Of a DNA stretch of 64,000 bases, positions 42,663 to 55,258 are shown piece after piece. The first letter of the stretch is position 1. Each line of letters begins with the position of its first letter. The notes under the pieces were generated by a model, which was given only the letters and a program-made list of their open reading frames with translations, ran no database searches and had not been told where the DNA came from. Where the stretch lies: the NCBI GenBank assembly GCA_037127255.1, contig JBANSL010000019.1, positions 17,879,001 to 17,943,000 on the forward strand. Direction: 5' to 3'. Source of the stretch: Persicaria tinctoria (lineage: Eukaryota > Streptophyta > Magnoliopsida > Caryophyllales > Polygonaceae). The translations under genes were made by a program, and so were the position numbers.

Positions 42663-43924
42663 TGATGTCATCATAGTTTGCATTATTTAGGACATGCATT
42701 TAGCATAGGTTTGTGTCATTTCTCATGTGTTTTATGTGTTTTTAGATGTTTTTCGTTTAGTTTTTAGGATAGAGATCTACTGTCTTTATGGTGGTGTTTT
42801 CAGGAGTTTTCGGAAGCTAAGCGGAGATTGCTAGAAGACATGTGAGATGGGTACAGAAGCTAAGAAGAGCCGAGCGGAAATCATATATAGGAGGAACGAG
42901 GATAAAAGGCGAAGAAGCAAAAGCATAAGGAGCAAGGTGGTCGTGCATCATAGGCTTCACATCAGAACACATGTGCACGGGCGTGCACCTTGGCCGCACG
43001 GGCGTGCAGAAGCTCGGCCAGAGGAAAAAGGCATCAGACGATAGGTGCGCGGGCGTGCACCATAGGCGCGCGGGCGTGCACCAGAGGCGCGCGGGCGTGC
43101 ACTGTACAGGTCGGCCAGATTCGGCCTATTTCGACCCGGTTTCTTTTGACATTAGTTTATTATTATTTTATGGGTTTAATAATATGATATTAGGGGTTTG
43201 TCTCGGACTATTTAAGAGAGCGGGAAACATTTCTTTAACCAGGTCGGAACCCTCGTTGGAACACTCTCTTTTGGAAGACCTTTTGTTGAGTTAGATTGGG
43301 AGAACTTTGGACAGATTTGCTTGGAGATTGCATTGTTTCAATTCAAGATTGGTATTTCCCTTTTAGTCTTTGCTTTTCTATCTATTTCCATGTTTCAATT
43401 TAGTGATTTGATGATGAATTCTTCCATGCTTGGCTAAATTCTCCGTTCTAGGGTTAGGGTGAACCCGACAATGTCGCAATTTGTTTGATTTCGATGGTTG
43501 CTTGAACTTTATCTGAATGCTATGAATTGATTTGATCCTAGTTGTTTTACCTAATTGATGTCAATCGATTAGAATCCTTTTTAGATTCGAGATGCTACCG
43601 CTGAGAATTGAAATTGGATATTTGGATGGACTTCATGAACCCGAAAGGAGAATTGTGTGTATTGGAACCCTAGGATTGAACTTGAGGAATCGACAATTGT
43701 TATTGTGACATTTAAACGATTGTTGAGGACTCTTGAGGATTAATAAATTATCGTAGATTATTAGGTTTGAATCGGTTAGGCGGAACACGACAGCGAAAGT
43801 TTAATTGATTTTCTCCTAAGGTCTATAAAGAACTTAAAGGGTCTAGATTTTGTTAATTTAGACACAATCACTACAACATGCAATAGCTGAGTAGTGATGG
43901 CTTTAGATAATTTACCTTCAATTT
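42663..43924 (+). repeat. Athila-1 5' LTR, first part
   Basis: Starts TGATGT. With the second part the LTR is about 1.56 kb. It holds a GC-rich 21-bp tandem repeat (42979-43101). A TATTTAA box at about 43210 is a possible TATA element. GCTCT at 42658-42662 would be the left target duplication. Confidence 0.85.
42979..43101 (+). repeat. 21-bp GC-rich tandem repeat in the Athila-1 LTR
   Basis: GGGCGTGCA occurs at 42979, 43000, 43051, 43072 and 43093. The last three units read GCGCGGGCGTGCACC with 21-bp spacing. A further copy is in the internal spacer at 60964. Confidence 0.85.
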
Positions 43925-46900
43925 TGTAACGGCCCGGAATTATGATTTCGGGGTTACGTTTCAAGGGATAAAACCCCTTGTTCGGATCTTGCAATCCAGG
44001 TACGGGTCGAGGTTTCAAACTCATTTTAAGGTTAGTAGAAAGAGGGATTTCAAACCCTAAAAACCTCGAAGGGCCGTTGGGTACCCTTAACCTGTCCTAA
44101 GACTATGTCGCGAAATCCATTTCAAACGGAAGTAAAGCAGAAGCATAATAAAGATACAAGTGTCACGGCCGAGCCGGTCAAAACCAACTTATGAGCGAGT
44201 GATTACCATTTTACCAAGTTAGAATATTAGCTAGATTCTTCGGTTCGCCCAAGGGTTTCCCATCGCCTAAGCATGGAGCAAACAAGATCTGCAGAAATGC
44301 CTTTAAAAGAAGAACGGGGAAAGGAGTCAGATCGAGCCACTCATGCGGGACCGGCAGTCCTCGCTGAGGCCACATAGTATGTGTTATACCTAATAAAGAT
44401 GCTCTAATGCAATACGAAAGTCAAACACACTAGCATGCTCCTAATTCATAATAATGTGCAGAAATACTGTAAAGGGCCCAAGACAATGCCAACGGCATAT
44501 CCCTCTCCTACCTCCACCCCTTCCGATAGGCGGAGACTGGCCAGCTCGTGAATGCATTCCATATAATCGGGTGGCACGCATGCCCAACCCGTATCCACAA
44601 TAAAGCCCGCAGGCATCTCATAATATAAGGAAGTTCATGACTCGATTGACCCAGGGTACCCGATGAGGCTAGGCTACCCTATGACCCTAGCAAAGACTCT
44701 AGGACTATCACAGATAACGGTCGTTCTGTCTTAAACGCATAAAGTAAACAGATACTCAATCAATTAGTGCAACCTAAACATGATACTACATGGCATGCTT
44801 TTATGCATATGCAACACCTAACATAAAATGCAACAACAGGCATGAATGTCCAACCTGAGTAAGCCCCTTAGGGAACTTACCTGGAGATGCAGAACAGCAA
44901 GATAACACAAGCAAGGGCCCAATGCAAGTCCAGAGTATAATCCAATAGCAATACACACCTATCATCAAGCCATTTCCATAAGCTACCGGACCAAAATTCA
45001 TACACACGATTCTCAAGTTCTCAATATACCCAAAACCAAACGGTGATAAAACTATTTTCCAAAACCTTTCCGCTACGATCAATATTAACCAAAAATCATT
45101 TACTTCCAATCAACCCCATTGATAAAATCGTACCAACCATATTTTCCAAACTCTTAAATCCCAAATTAAGTCAACTCATATTCAAAATAATTTCTCAAAT
45201 CATACTTGGCCAAATTCCGACATTCAACATTTAAACCTTAAAACCACTTTCTCAAAATCATACTATAGAAATAATTCCGGCATTTTATTTCAAAACCTTG
45301 ACTTTAAATGTTTCAAGTGATTTAGGACAGTGATAAACATTTCTAAAATAAATCTATCTTTAAAAACCCCATTTATAGATCAAAACCAACAAATCACTTT
45401 AAAATCCCATTTAGGAACAACATTTAACAACATACTCCAATTAATATTTAAAATATAAGAATCACCAAAATTACATTTTAACATCATATAACAACCTTTT
45501 CCCAAAAAATAATATTTATAAAAATAACCCAAAAAATATATATTAATTTCAGAATTATTATATTCCCAACAATAAACGAATTATGTATTAATAATGATAA
45601 AACACACCTAACACATTTACATTTATAAACCAATCACAATATCAATAACCTAACATAAACTATTAAAATCCACCATTTACAAACCTCTCAGCCCGGCCCA
45701 AGAGAAAGGAAAGGAAGGAAGAGGAAGCCCAAACCCAAGCCCATAGGAGAAGCCCAACCCGGAAGGAAACCCGACCCAGCTCAGCTCTCCCAGCCCCAAA
45801 CCCGGTTCAACTAAAAAAATATAAGAAAGGAGGGGAACCCGGTTCGGCCAGAAAGAAGAAAAGAGGGCTGAATCCATCTCTTTCTCCCAATCCCCAAATC
45901 GCCGCTCAACAATGGAGGAAGGAATGAGGAGGGAGGCTCTCGCCGGAAATCTTGCTCTCGCCGGAATCTACGACCCACCCAGCGACACTCACAGATCCAT
46001 TACCGATCCCAAACAACACAAGGTATCGACACAAGAGCAAGGAAGAAAGAGGAGGAGAAGTCTCACCGAGGGTCTTCGAACTCGCCGGAAAAGAGCTCAA
46101 TCCGTGCTCATATGGCCTCGTCGGAGTCGGATCTTGGCCGGAGGTGGTCTAGGGAGGAGGGAATGGGATTAAATGTCCACCTTTATGTTAATTAAGGACA
46201 AAAGGAGGTGAGGGAGGATCTTACTGCTCTTCAGATTCAAAAATAAGGCACGAGAAGGAGAGTGGCGGCTTGGTGGTTCGCCGGGAACTCGCCGAGGCTC
46301 GATTGGACGTCATCGGAGGTTTGAGGCTGAGGTTCTCGACCCGGGTTCAAACCGAGGACAGGGGAAGGGGAGGCCGGACAGATCCGGCTCGCTGTTACTA
46401 GGCTGCTGCTGTCCGAATCGAAGAAGCGAGGAGGAGGGGCTGCGCCCGGCGGAAATGGCGGCTCCGGCGACCTCCTGGGTGGCCGACGTCGATGGTGGAG
46501 TAGCTGCTGGCGGCGGCTCGGCGAGACAGCGGCGGAGAAGCTGTAGTGGTGGTGGTGATTGTGGCTCGGCAAAAGGAGACAAAGCTGCTTCTGCGTGAAT
46601 GGAAGAGAGCAGAGGAGAGGGTTCTGTTGGTCGTTTGGTGAGATTTGGAGTGACAAATGAGGGTAAGAGAAGCTGTATAGATAAGATCAATCTCAAAACT
46701 CAAAAGTGTGAGCTGTGTGAGGGAAGAAGACAAAAGGGAGGGAGGGGACCAATTTCACAGTTTGTTGCTTAGGATTGGTAATACACAATGGAAATTCAAC
46801 AGAAATCCGGGAGAGAGAGGGAGAGAGTAAGGGGAAAAAGAAATAAGAAAAAGAAAATCCAATTTGAAGAATGACCCCAGGACACCAATTCAAAATAGCG

Positions 46901-47088
46901 GAATAGACTCGAAACCCGCTCACCCGACAAATCCCGACTAAACTCAAAACGATCTTCAAATATCCAAATCCGAGCTTATTAACATTTTATTTTATTTTAT
47001 TTTTATTTTATTTATTTATTTTTTCGACTTAAATCCATTTATATTATTTATTGAAATTTATTATTTAAAAAAAATCCGGGCCTTTACA
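43925..47088 (-). repeat. LARD-1 3' LTR
   Basis: 3,164 bp from TGTAACGGCCCGGA to TCCGGGCCTTTACA. The two ends are inverted copies of each other over about 14 bp. 45660-46960 is GC-richer with short open frames on both strands that match nothing I know; their presence in both LTRs reflects LTR identity. Confidence 0.95.
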
Positions 47089-47103
47089 TCATCCACCTCT
47101 AAA
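47089..47103 (-). promoter_or_regulatory. Polypurine tract of LARD-1
   Basis: TTTTAGAGGTGGATGA on the minus strand, directly before the LTR start TGTAAAGG. Similar GAGGTGG words recur at 47675-47700 and near 48825. Confidence 0.65.
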
Positions 47104-50100
47104 AACAAGTCTCGTCCCCGAGATTAAAACCAAAATAAGGCAGGGGATGAAGTTTGAAATTGATGAGTCCTAGGACCATGTCCAAGAATCTTGTAATCAT
47201 CTCGGTTGCGTCTTCCGGGATCCTCACAACATTCTGGTCACGGTCGTGACATCTCCAATTGGCCTTGACAAGTATGCGATAAGCGCCCCTATCACATACT
47301 CGCTTCGACTTTTCGGAAGTACCACAACTCTCTACAATATCATCACTAGGTCTTAGCAAGCACCCTACAAGCGCCCTCATAAAATGCTTGTATCCACTTC
47401 GTGAGACGTTATAATATAAGCCCGGGTTAAAAAGTTTCAAAAAGGGATTCCGAAATTGAAAAAGATTAGCCTCAAAATCGTTGAAATTCTCGGTAGCGTT
47501 CACTCTTTTACAACCCAAGTTGGTCCTTTTTCAAAACCGTTCAAAATCTTCAAATTCAACATCTAATCAAGCAACATTACACCAAAACAAGTCAAATCCT
47601 TTCAAATCAATATTTTGACAAAATATTCCAACCACCAGATCAATTTCTCACATACCAAACAATCAAATTCAGAAGATGGGAGGTGGAGTCATCCACCTCT
47701 AAGGGCTAATCCCATATTCTCTTCCTAGTTTCCAGAATCAAATCAATCCACCAATCTCCATTCAAGCAAGATTCATACGCCATAACAAATGCATAACAGC
47801 TTAAACCAATCAATCTCCAACCAACACATCATACGACAAGTCTCAACTATGTACCCACACAGTGCCACAAGGTCACATCAAGCATCTCCAAATCACACTA
47901 AAGGTTATAATGTGCATCTCAATCCACATATCAAAATCATAACAACGCCTCGACATCACACCATAAATCATAAAAGGTATCGCACTATCGCATATCAACA
48001 CCGCAATCATAGTAGGGTCAGTCACAACAAGGGATCTCATTTAACGCATTAATTCACATAGTCATCCTATCCAATTTCTATCCAGCATTATCATAACAGA
48101 TTTATCACATCAAACATTTTTATTTGCAAGGATAGCCACAGCGGGATTTCATCATAAGTCAATGAAACAAAACTAATTATAACCACATCAATACAAACAA
48201 GGTCATGCTAGTAAGATTCAACAAAAGGGAAGATCAAGCAGTATATCATCATCAATATGTCAACATGCTCTCCAGATATCATCTCAACTCGTCACAACAC
48301 CATATAACGATCATTTAGTCATTAGGCAGACATACACTATTACCTCATATATATACGAGTCATATTCATGCTCTGAGTCATATTCATCATTTAATATATC
48401 AATAGTCATGCTTGCCAACCATATAATAACACAGCATTATCTCATGTATCATATCACAACACATCCTATCATGCTTCTAAAACAACATAGCAGAGCAGCA
48501 ATACATCATGAGAACATTTGTCACTACCAACTAGATTTCAGTATTGCATAACAACATGTAATATCATTCCCTATCAGATGCATCATGGTTATTATCTAAC
48601 GTCATGCCAGCAAATATAAATAAATCACATCATCAAGAAAATCCTCACATCATACCAATCAAAATAAAACAAAATCCCCACTCGCCCATCTCCACTCTCA
48701 AGCCAAGACTAATCCTCTTCTAGACCGACAACGTCATCTCAGAAAAATTTCCCAACGAAATCCCAATTCATCCCGATGCTCAAATCTCGCCCCTCTTTCT
48801 GCCAAGCACTACCACACCATCCACCTCTAAGAATCCAACTCCTATCTCTAACTTCACACCCAAGTACCCTCTAATACCATGTCCTCAATATTCACGAGTC
48901 ATTCCTTACACTCTTCGCACTACCCAAAGCATTACCAGCATCACCTAGAAGCTCATCAGAACCACCGACACTGCCTACTATAAATTCCAAAGCTCACTCA
49001 GTCTTACCTAGGCCAGCTTCCTTCTCTCGTGACTCACCTCCTAATACCGTCGATCATCCCAACCGCCCAAAACTCTTTCACCATTCTCCAACCACGCTAC
49101 CGAATGACCTCACTCACAGGTTCAAAGAAGAAGCAATCATGGAAATTATTACACATAAGGACCACATCATATCATCATAGACGACAGGCAATCAGGCAAT
49201 AGTCATCATCAAGTCAGCACATCAACGCATAAACGTCACCATCAAAGCATTGCAACATGGTTATCAACATATTCAGAAAAGTTAGCAATTCAAACGGAGA
49301 ACACTCTTGCTTGCAAGTCATATCGTAATCAGTAACCGCCATTCTCGAAACGTGCTTGTCTTTCCGAAATCGTTGATCCTGAGGCCCGTGGGTTATGGGC
49401 CCACACTTCTGTTGCACTGCTCTATTGTTATCTAACTTTTTGTTCCCTCATCCATGCGTTCGCTCGTCGAATGTATCGCATAGGGTCCAAGTTAGCGGAG
49501 ATAGGGGAGTGACAAGAGAAGACAACCCAAAGTCCCTCTCGGAACCAACCACAGACCAATACTAAGACGACAACTAGAGACAAAACTCCGGCCCGAGAAT
49601 AGCAACGACGCCCTTATGAAAGTCTATTAGGTTGCAATTGTGACAATCAGACACAAATTCATCATGGGCATATCAATCATATTAGTCCACACTAACATGT
49701 ACCTATCTCAAAGAGAACGACATGCATATTCATTCCAAAAGACACAATCAAGTTCTACATTAATGCATGTGAGACGAACTAACAGTTCATTATCCCATGA
49801 AAGCAGAGGTGCCTAGTGCCTACTAATTTCAAGCAAATTATGCAACGCCAGTAATGGTCATGCGGGGTTTAACGAGGATGACAAGTATCATGTATATGAA
49901 AAATGAATGAGCATGGTATACACGTCAACAAATGAGGTCAAACATAGCATGACGAGGTACATCATAAAATCAAACTAAACGTTATTCGAGGATACATAAG
50001 AGCAGAATGAGAATTATCACATCTAATAACAAGGATCATATAATAGGTTGAGAATGACGTGTAATCATACGACGAGATATATTTAGAAGCATAAGTAGTA

Positions 50101-52079
50101 CATGATAATAGCGATACATGATAAGGCATGATCATAGCCAAGAATCATTTAAAGGAGTTCATCATAATGTCCGTGAAAATAAGAGGGATCACCACAGAGT
50201 AACAAATGGAACATCACGACGATAGATCATAATCATGCTAGGAATGAACTGTCGTAGGGCACATAAAACGGTACGATAGTCATCAATCATAGAAAATGTA
50301 CAACACGTGATCATTTGGCAGTCATATTGGAAATCATAAGCCTACATGATACTAGTAACACATATCGAGCATTAATACAGTCAAGGTAATTCGATTAGAT
50401 TCATTCTAGCATTCATGTGTCATACGTATGTGAAGACATGATATAGCGTGGTGTGTGATCATGCGAGGTGCCAAGTCATACATGTATGCAAGCACGAGAG
50501 GATATCATGGAGCAATAGAGGAACACTACCGAGTGACAATATGTAAGCATTCTACGATTAACCATAACGGAAAGCAAATCAATCGTCGAATTCAACATCA
50601 ATTAACTTGCATGAGTAAGACACGTTATGGCAATAGAAAGAGAGAAGAACCACACTATCAGGAACCTAGCTCGAGAGAGAATCAGCAATAATGCAGGCAA
50701 GATATAATTCACACGAGTCACAGCCAGGGATCCTACATGATACTAAATGCTCAACATAACTTACGATGCATGCATACACTAATCATGAAGACATGCAAGA
50801 ATTCAATTCAATCACATTCCAACAATACAGAAGCATGAGGAAGGTTTTTTACGATGAATAACACGAGTCCAAGTATTGAGCAATATGACTAGAATACGAG
50901 AACATGAGTTCAAATCAACACATAACATGATAAAGCATGCATTCATCAAGACTCAATTAACCCACATATTCTCCATCCAACGCAAGTAATCACACAACAA
51001 TTCAAATTGCAAAGCAACCAACGTTAATTAATTTGACAAATACAGAACATATGGGCATACTATAGATTCTTGTCACAAAAGGATAATAAACATCAAGGCG
51101 TCATCAGCTAGCATGCTGAAGAGACAATTTACAGGCATTCATATGAAGAAGAGTTTATCACACTATCATGGACCTAACCAAGGAGAAAACAACTATCATG
51201 TAGGTTCATATCATATGGTCCATGCTTCAAATCAATCATACAGGCAATACAATAGGCCAAGTGGACATGCTATGACAACATATAATCATGATAGAAGGCA
51301 AAACACAACGCGAGACTCCAGCAATATAATCAATCACATATGAAATAGCATGAGCAGTCTGTATTAATGGTCATTCGCAAGGTATATGCAGGAGGCTATA
51401 AGATCCTGTCATGCAATTCAGAGAGAGTCATTATTACAACCGGACAAAGATCCCTAAGGGCAACCATTGACCTTTCCCAACCGACTCATCTCCCCTCTTT
51501 CTCGTGGGGCTCCGATACGACTCTTCATGGCAAGAAGACACTGGGTGATCATCATAGGAATAAGGAAAGACAGCCCCAGAAACACCTTACTTCTGACTCA
51601 AAGTGACATCAAGAACTTCCAACACTCACTCAGACAACCTTCATATACACACATGATTCCGACACCATGTATTTATAACCAACCCGATACCCGCGAAAGA
51701 TACTGACATCCGGGAGAAAAAAATCAATAGGAGCGTCAAAGGGTCAACAAACATAGAGGAAGGGGATGTTCCGCACAAGCTGAGTTTGACCACACAAAAA
51801 CAAGGGTACTCCCACTATCCCATCTGTAAAGAACAAGCTGATATTTGCCTACCCATTCCAACTCACATCCAATAGAGATGATCTAACGCCTTTCTACCCA
51901 CTCGATCCCACTTTAGTCGGTTTTCTTCTTTTATTATAAGTCGAGTTCATTACTTAGTCCAAATTTCGGTTAGACATCTTAAGTTCATTTTGCCCCTTTT
52001 TAAAACTTTCAAATCATTTGAAATTCATGGGCGGTTTTCCAAAACATACACTCGACCCTTGCGTACCCGAATTGCACAA
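47104..52079 (-). other. LARD-1 internal region, no recognised coding sequence
   Basis: About 5 kb that is AC- and AT-rich on the plus strand, with many CATCATA- and ATCACA-like words. The longest open frames are 139 codons (47099-47518, minus) and under 90 codons elsewhere; none resembles a retroelement domain. It may act as RNA packaged and copied in trans. Confidence 0.75.
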
Positions 52080-52096
52080 CCTCGGCTCTGATACCA
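52080..52096 (-). promoter_or_regulatory. Primer-binding site (initiator tRNA-Met), LARD-1
   Basis: TGGTATCAGAGCCGAGG on the minus strand, 4 nt inside the 5' LTR. Confidence 0.9.
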
Positions 52097-52100
52097 TCTT

Positions 52101-54829
52101 TGTAACGGCCCGGAATTATGATTTCCGAGTTACGTTTCAAGGGATAAAACCCCTTGTTCGGATCTTGCAATCCAAGTACGGGTCGAGGTTTCAAACTCAT
52201 TTTAAGGTTAGTAGAAAGAGGGATTTCAAACCCTAAAAACCCCGAAGGGCCGTTGGGTACCCTTAACCTGTCCTAAGACTATGTCGCGAAATCCATTTCA
52301 AACGGAAGTAAAGCAGAAGCATAATAAAGATACAAGTGTCACGGCCGAGCCGGTCAAAACCAACTTATGAGCGAGTGATTACCATTTTACCAAGTTAGAA
52401 TATTAGCTAGATTCTTCGGTTCGCCCAAGGGTTTCCCGTCGCCTAAGCATGGAGCAAACAAGATCTGCAGAAATGCCTTTAAAAGAAGAACGGGGAAAGG
52501 AGTCAGATCGAGCCACTCATGCGGGACCGGCAGTCCTCGCTGAGGCCACATAGTATGTGCTATACCTAATAAAGATGCTCTAATGCAATACGAAAGTCAA
52601 ACACACTAGCATGCTCCTAATTCATAATAATGTGCAGAAATACTGTAAAGGGCCCAAGATAATGCCAACGGCATATCCCTCTCCTACCTCCACCCCTTCC
52701 GATAGGCGGAGACTGGCCAGCTCGTGAATGCATTCCATATAATCGGGTGGCACGCATGCCCAACCCGTATCCACAATAAAGCCCGCAGGCATCTCATAAT
52801 ATAAGGAAGTTCATGACTCGATTGACTCAGGGTACCCGATGAGGCTAGGCTACCCTATGACCCTAGCAAAGACTCTAGGACTATCACAGATAACGGTCGT
52901 TCTGTCTTAAGTCAACTCATATTCAAAATAATTTCTCAAATCATACTTGGCCAAATTCCGACATTCAACATTTAAACCTTAAAACCACTTTCTCAAAATC
53001 ATACTATAGAAATAATTCCGGCATTTTATTTCAAAACCTTGACTTTAAATGTTTCAAGTGATTTAGGACAGTGATAAACATTTCTAAAATAAATCTATCT
53101 TTAAAAACCCCATTTATAGATCAAAACCAACAAATCACTTTAAAATCCCATTTAGGAACAACATTTAACAACATACTCCAATTAATATTTAAAATATAAG
53201 AATCACCAAAATTACATTTTAACATCATATAACAACCTTTTCCCAAAAAATAATATTTATAAAAATAACCCAAAAAATATATATTAATTTCAGAATTATT
53301 ATATTCCCAACAATAAACGAATTATGTATTAATAATGATAAAACACACCTAAAACATTTACATTTATAAACCAATCACAATATCAATAACCTAACATAAA
53401 CTATTAAAATCCACCATTTACAAACCTCTCAGCCCGGCCCAAGAGAAAGGAAAGGAAGGAAGAGGAAGCCCAAACCCAAGCCCATAGGAGAAGCCCAACC
53501 CGGAAGGAAACTCGACCCAGCTCAGCTCTCCCAGCCCCAAACCCGGTTCAACTAAAAAAATATAAGAAAGGAGGGGAACCTGGTTCGGCCAGAAAGAAGA
53601 AAAGAGGGCTGAACCCATCTCTTTCTCCCAATCCCCAAATTGCCGCTCAACAATGGAGGAAGGAATGAGGAGGGAGGCTCTCGCCGGAAATCTTGCTCTC
53701 GCCGGAATCTACGACCTACCCAGCGACACTCACAGATCCATTACCGATCCCAAACAACACAAGGTATCGACACAAGAGCAAGGAAGAAAGAGGAGGAGAA
53801 GTCTCACCGAGGGTCTTCGAACTCGCCGGAAAAGAGCTCAATCCGTGCTCATATGCCCTCGTCGGAGTCGGATCTTGGCCGGAGGTGGTCTAGGGAGGAG
53901 GGAATGGGATTAAAGGTCCATCTTTAAGTTAATTAAGGACAAAAGGAGGTGAGGGAGGATCTTACTGCTCTTCAGATTCAAAAACAAGGCACGAGAAGGA
54001 GAGCGGCGGCTTGGTGGTTCGCCGGGAACTCGCCGAGGCTCGATTGGACGTCATCGGAGGTTTGAGGCTGAGGTTCTCGACCCGGGTTCAAACCGAGGAC
54101 AGGGGAAGGGGAGGCCGGACAGATCCGGCTCGCTGTTGCTAGGCTGCTGCTGTCCGAATCGAAGAAGCGAGGAGGAGGGGCTGCGCCCGGCGGAAATGGC
54201 GGCTCCGGCGACCTCTTGGGTGGCCGACGTCGATGGTGGAGTAGCTGCTGGCGGCGGCTCGGCGAGACAGCGGCGGAGAAGCTGTAGTGGTGGTGGTGAT
54301 TGTGGCTCGGCAAAAGGAGACAAAGCTGCTTCTGCGTGAATGGAAGAGAGCAGAGGAGAGGGTTCTGTTGGTCGTTTGGTGAGATTTGGAGTGACAAATG
54401 AGGGTAAGAGAAGCTGTATAGATAAGATCAATCTCAAAACTCAAAAGTGTGAGCTGTGTGAGGGAAGAAGACAAAAGGGAGGGAGGGGACCAATTTCACA
54501 GTTTGTTGCTTAGGATTGGTAATACACAATGGAAATTCAACAGAAATCCGGGAGAGAGAGGGAGAGAGTAAGGGGAAAAAGAAATAAGAAAAAGAAAATC
54601 CAATTTGAAGAATGACCCCAGGACACCAATTCAAAATAGCGGAATAGACTCGAAACCCGCTCACCCGACAAATCCCGACTAAACTCAAAACGATCTTCAA
54701 ATATCCAAATCCGAGCTTATTAACATTTTATTTTATTTTATTTTTATTTTATTTATTTATTTTTTCGACTTAAATCCATTTATATTATTTATTGAAATTT
54801 ATTATTTAAAAAAAATCCGGGCCTTTACA
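52101..54829 (-). repeat. LARD-1 5' LTR with a 435-bp deletion
   Basis: 2,729 bp. It matches the 3' LTR except for a clean deletion: after CGTTCTGTCTTAA (about 52912) the text jumps to the equivalent of 45169, skipping 435 bp. A TTAA is present at both breakpoints in the longer copy. Confidence 0.95.
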
Positions 54830-54834
54830 AATTT

Positions 54835-55130
54835 GACTTATTAAGAAGATGAAGTTCGAGTGAACATCGGGTTGAATTCTTTGTGGCATTGTCGTCGGAA
54901 TCCTTAACCCTGGAATCAATTCTCATACATATTTTATTCAGAATCTTTGCTTGTTTTTCTAGGTTTAGTTGAAAACCAAATCTCTCTTTATTGGCTTAGC
55001 TTATTAGTTCTAGATAACAATTGATACAGATTTAATCCCTGTGATCGATACCCGTATACTGCAATTGATCTCGTATTCTTGCGAGGTTGGTTCAGGCTAC
55101 ACTATTCTTGTGTTGGTTTAGACCACATCA
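54835..55130 (+). repeat. Athila-1 5' LTR, second part
   Basis: It resumes after the LARD-1 target duplication and ends in ACCACATCA, the inverse of the LTR start TGATGT. Confidence 0.85.
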
Positions 55131-55135
55131 AGTTT

Positions 55136-55152
55136 TGGCGCCGTATCTGGGT
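55136..55152 (+). promoter_or_regulatory. Primer-binding site (tRNA-Asp type), Athila-1
   Basis: TGGCGCCGTATCTGGG: the first nine bases match the tRNA-Asp complement exactly, the rest partly. It lies 5 nt after the LTR. Confidence 0.75.
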
Positions 55153-55258
55153 ATTGTTGATAGTATTGATTGTTTCTACGGACTAGTTCTGCTAGGCCTT
55201 TTTATTTGTTTTGATTTGTTTCTTTCTTATTGGAGATTTCAGGTGACTCTTGAAGCCT

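Larger units (their letters stand above)
43925..54829 (-). mobile_element. LARD-1, large non-coding LTR retroelement nested in the Athila-1 LTR
   Basis: 10,905 bp, with LTRs at both ends, a 5-bp target duplication AATTT (43920-43924 and 54830-54834), an initiator-Met primer site and a purine tract. The internal 5 kb has no gag, protease, RT or integrase. By eye the LTRs show about 22 differences over 2.7 kb (about 0.8%), so it is recent, and it is the innermost element of the nest. Confidence 0.95.

Noticed and set aside
45906..46959. Several 60-140 codon open frames in the LARD-1 LTRs
   Set aside because: They overlap on both strands in GC-rich LTR sequence with no domain; conserved between copies only through LTR identity.
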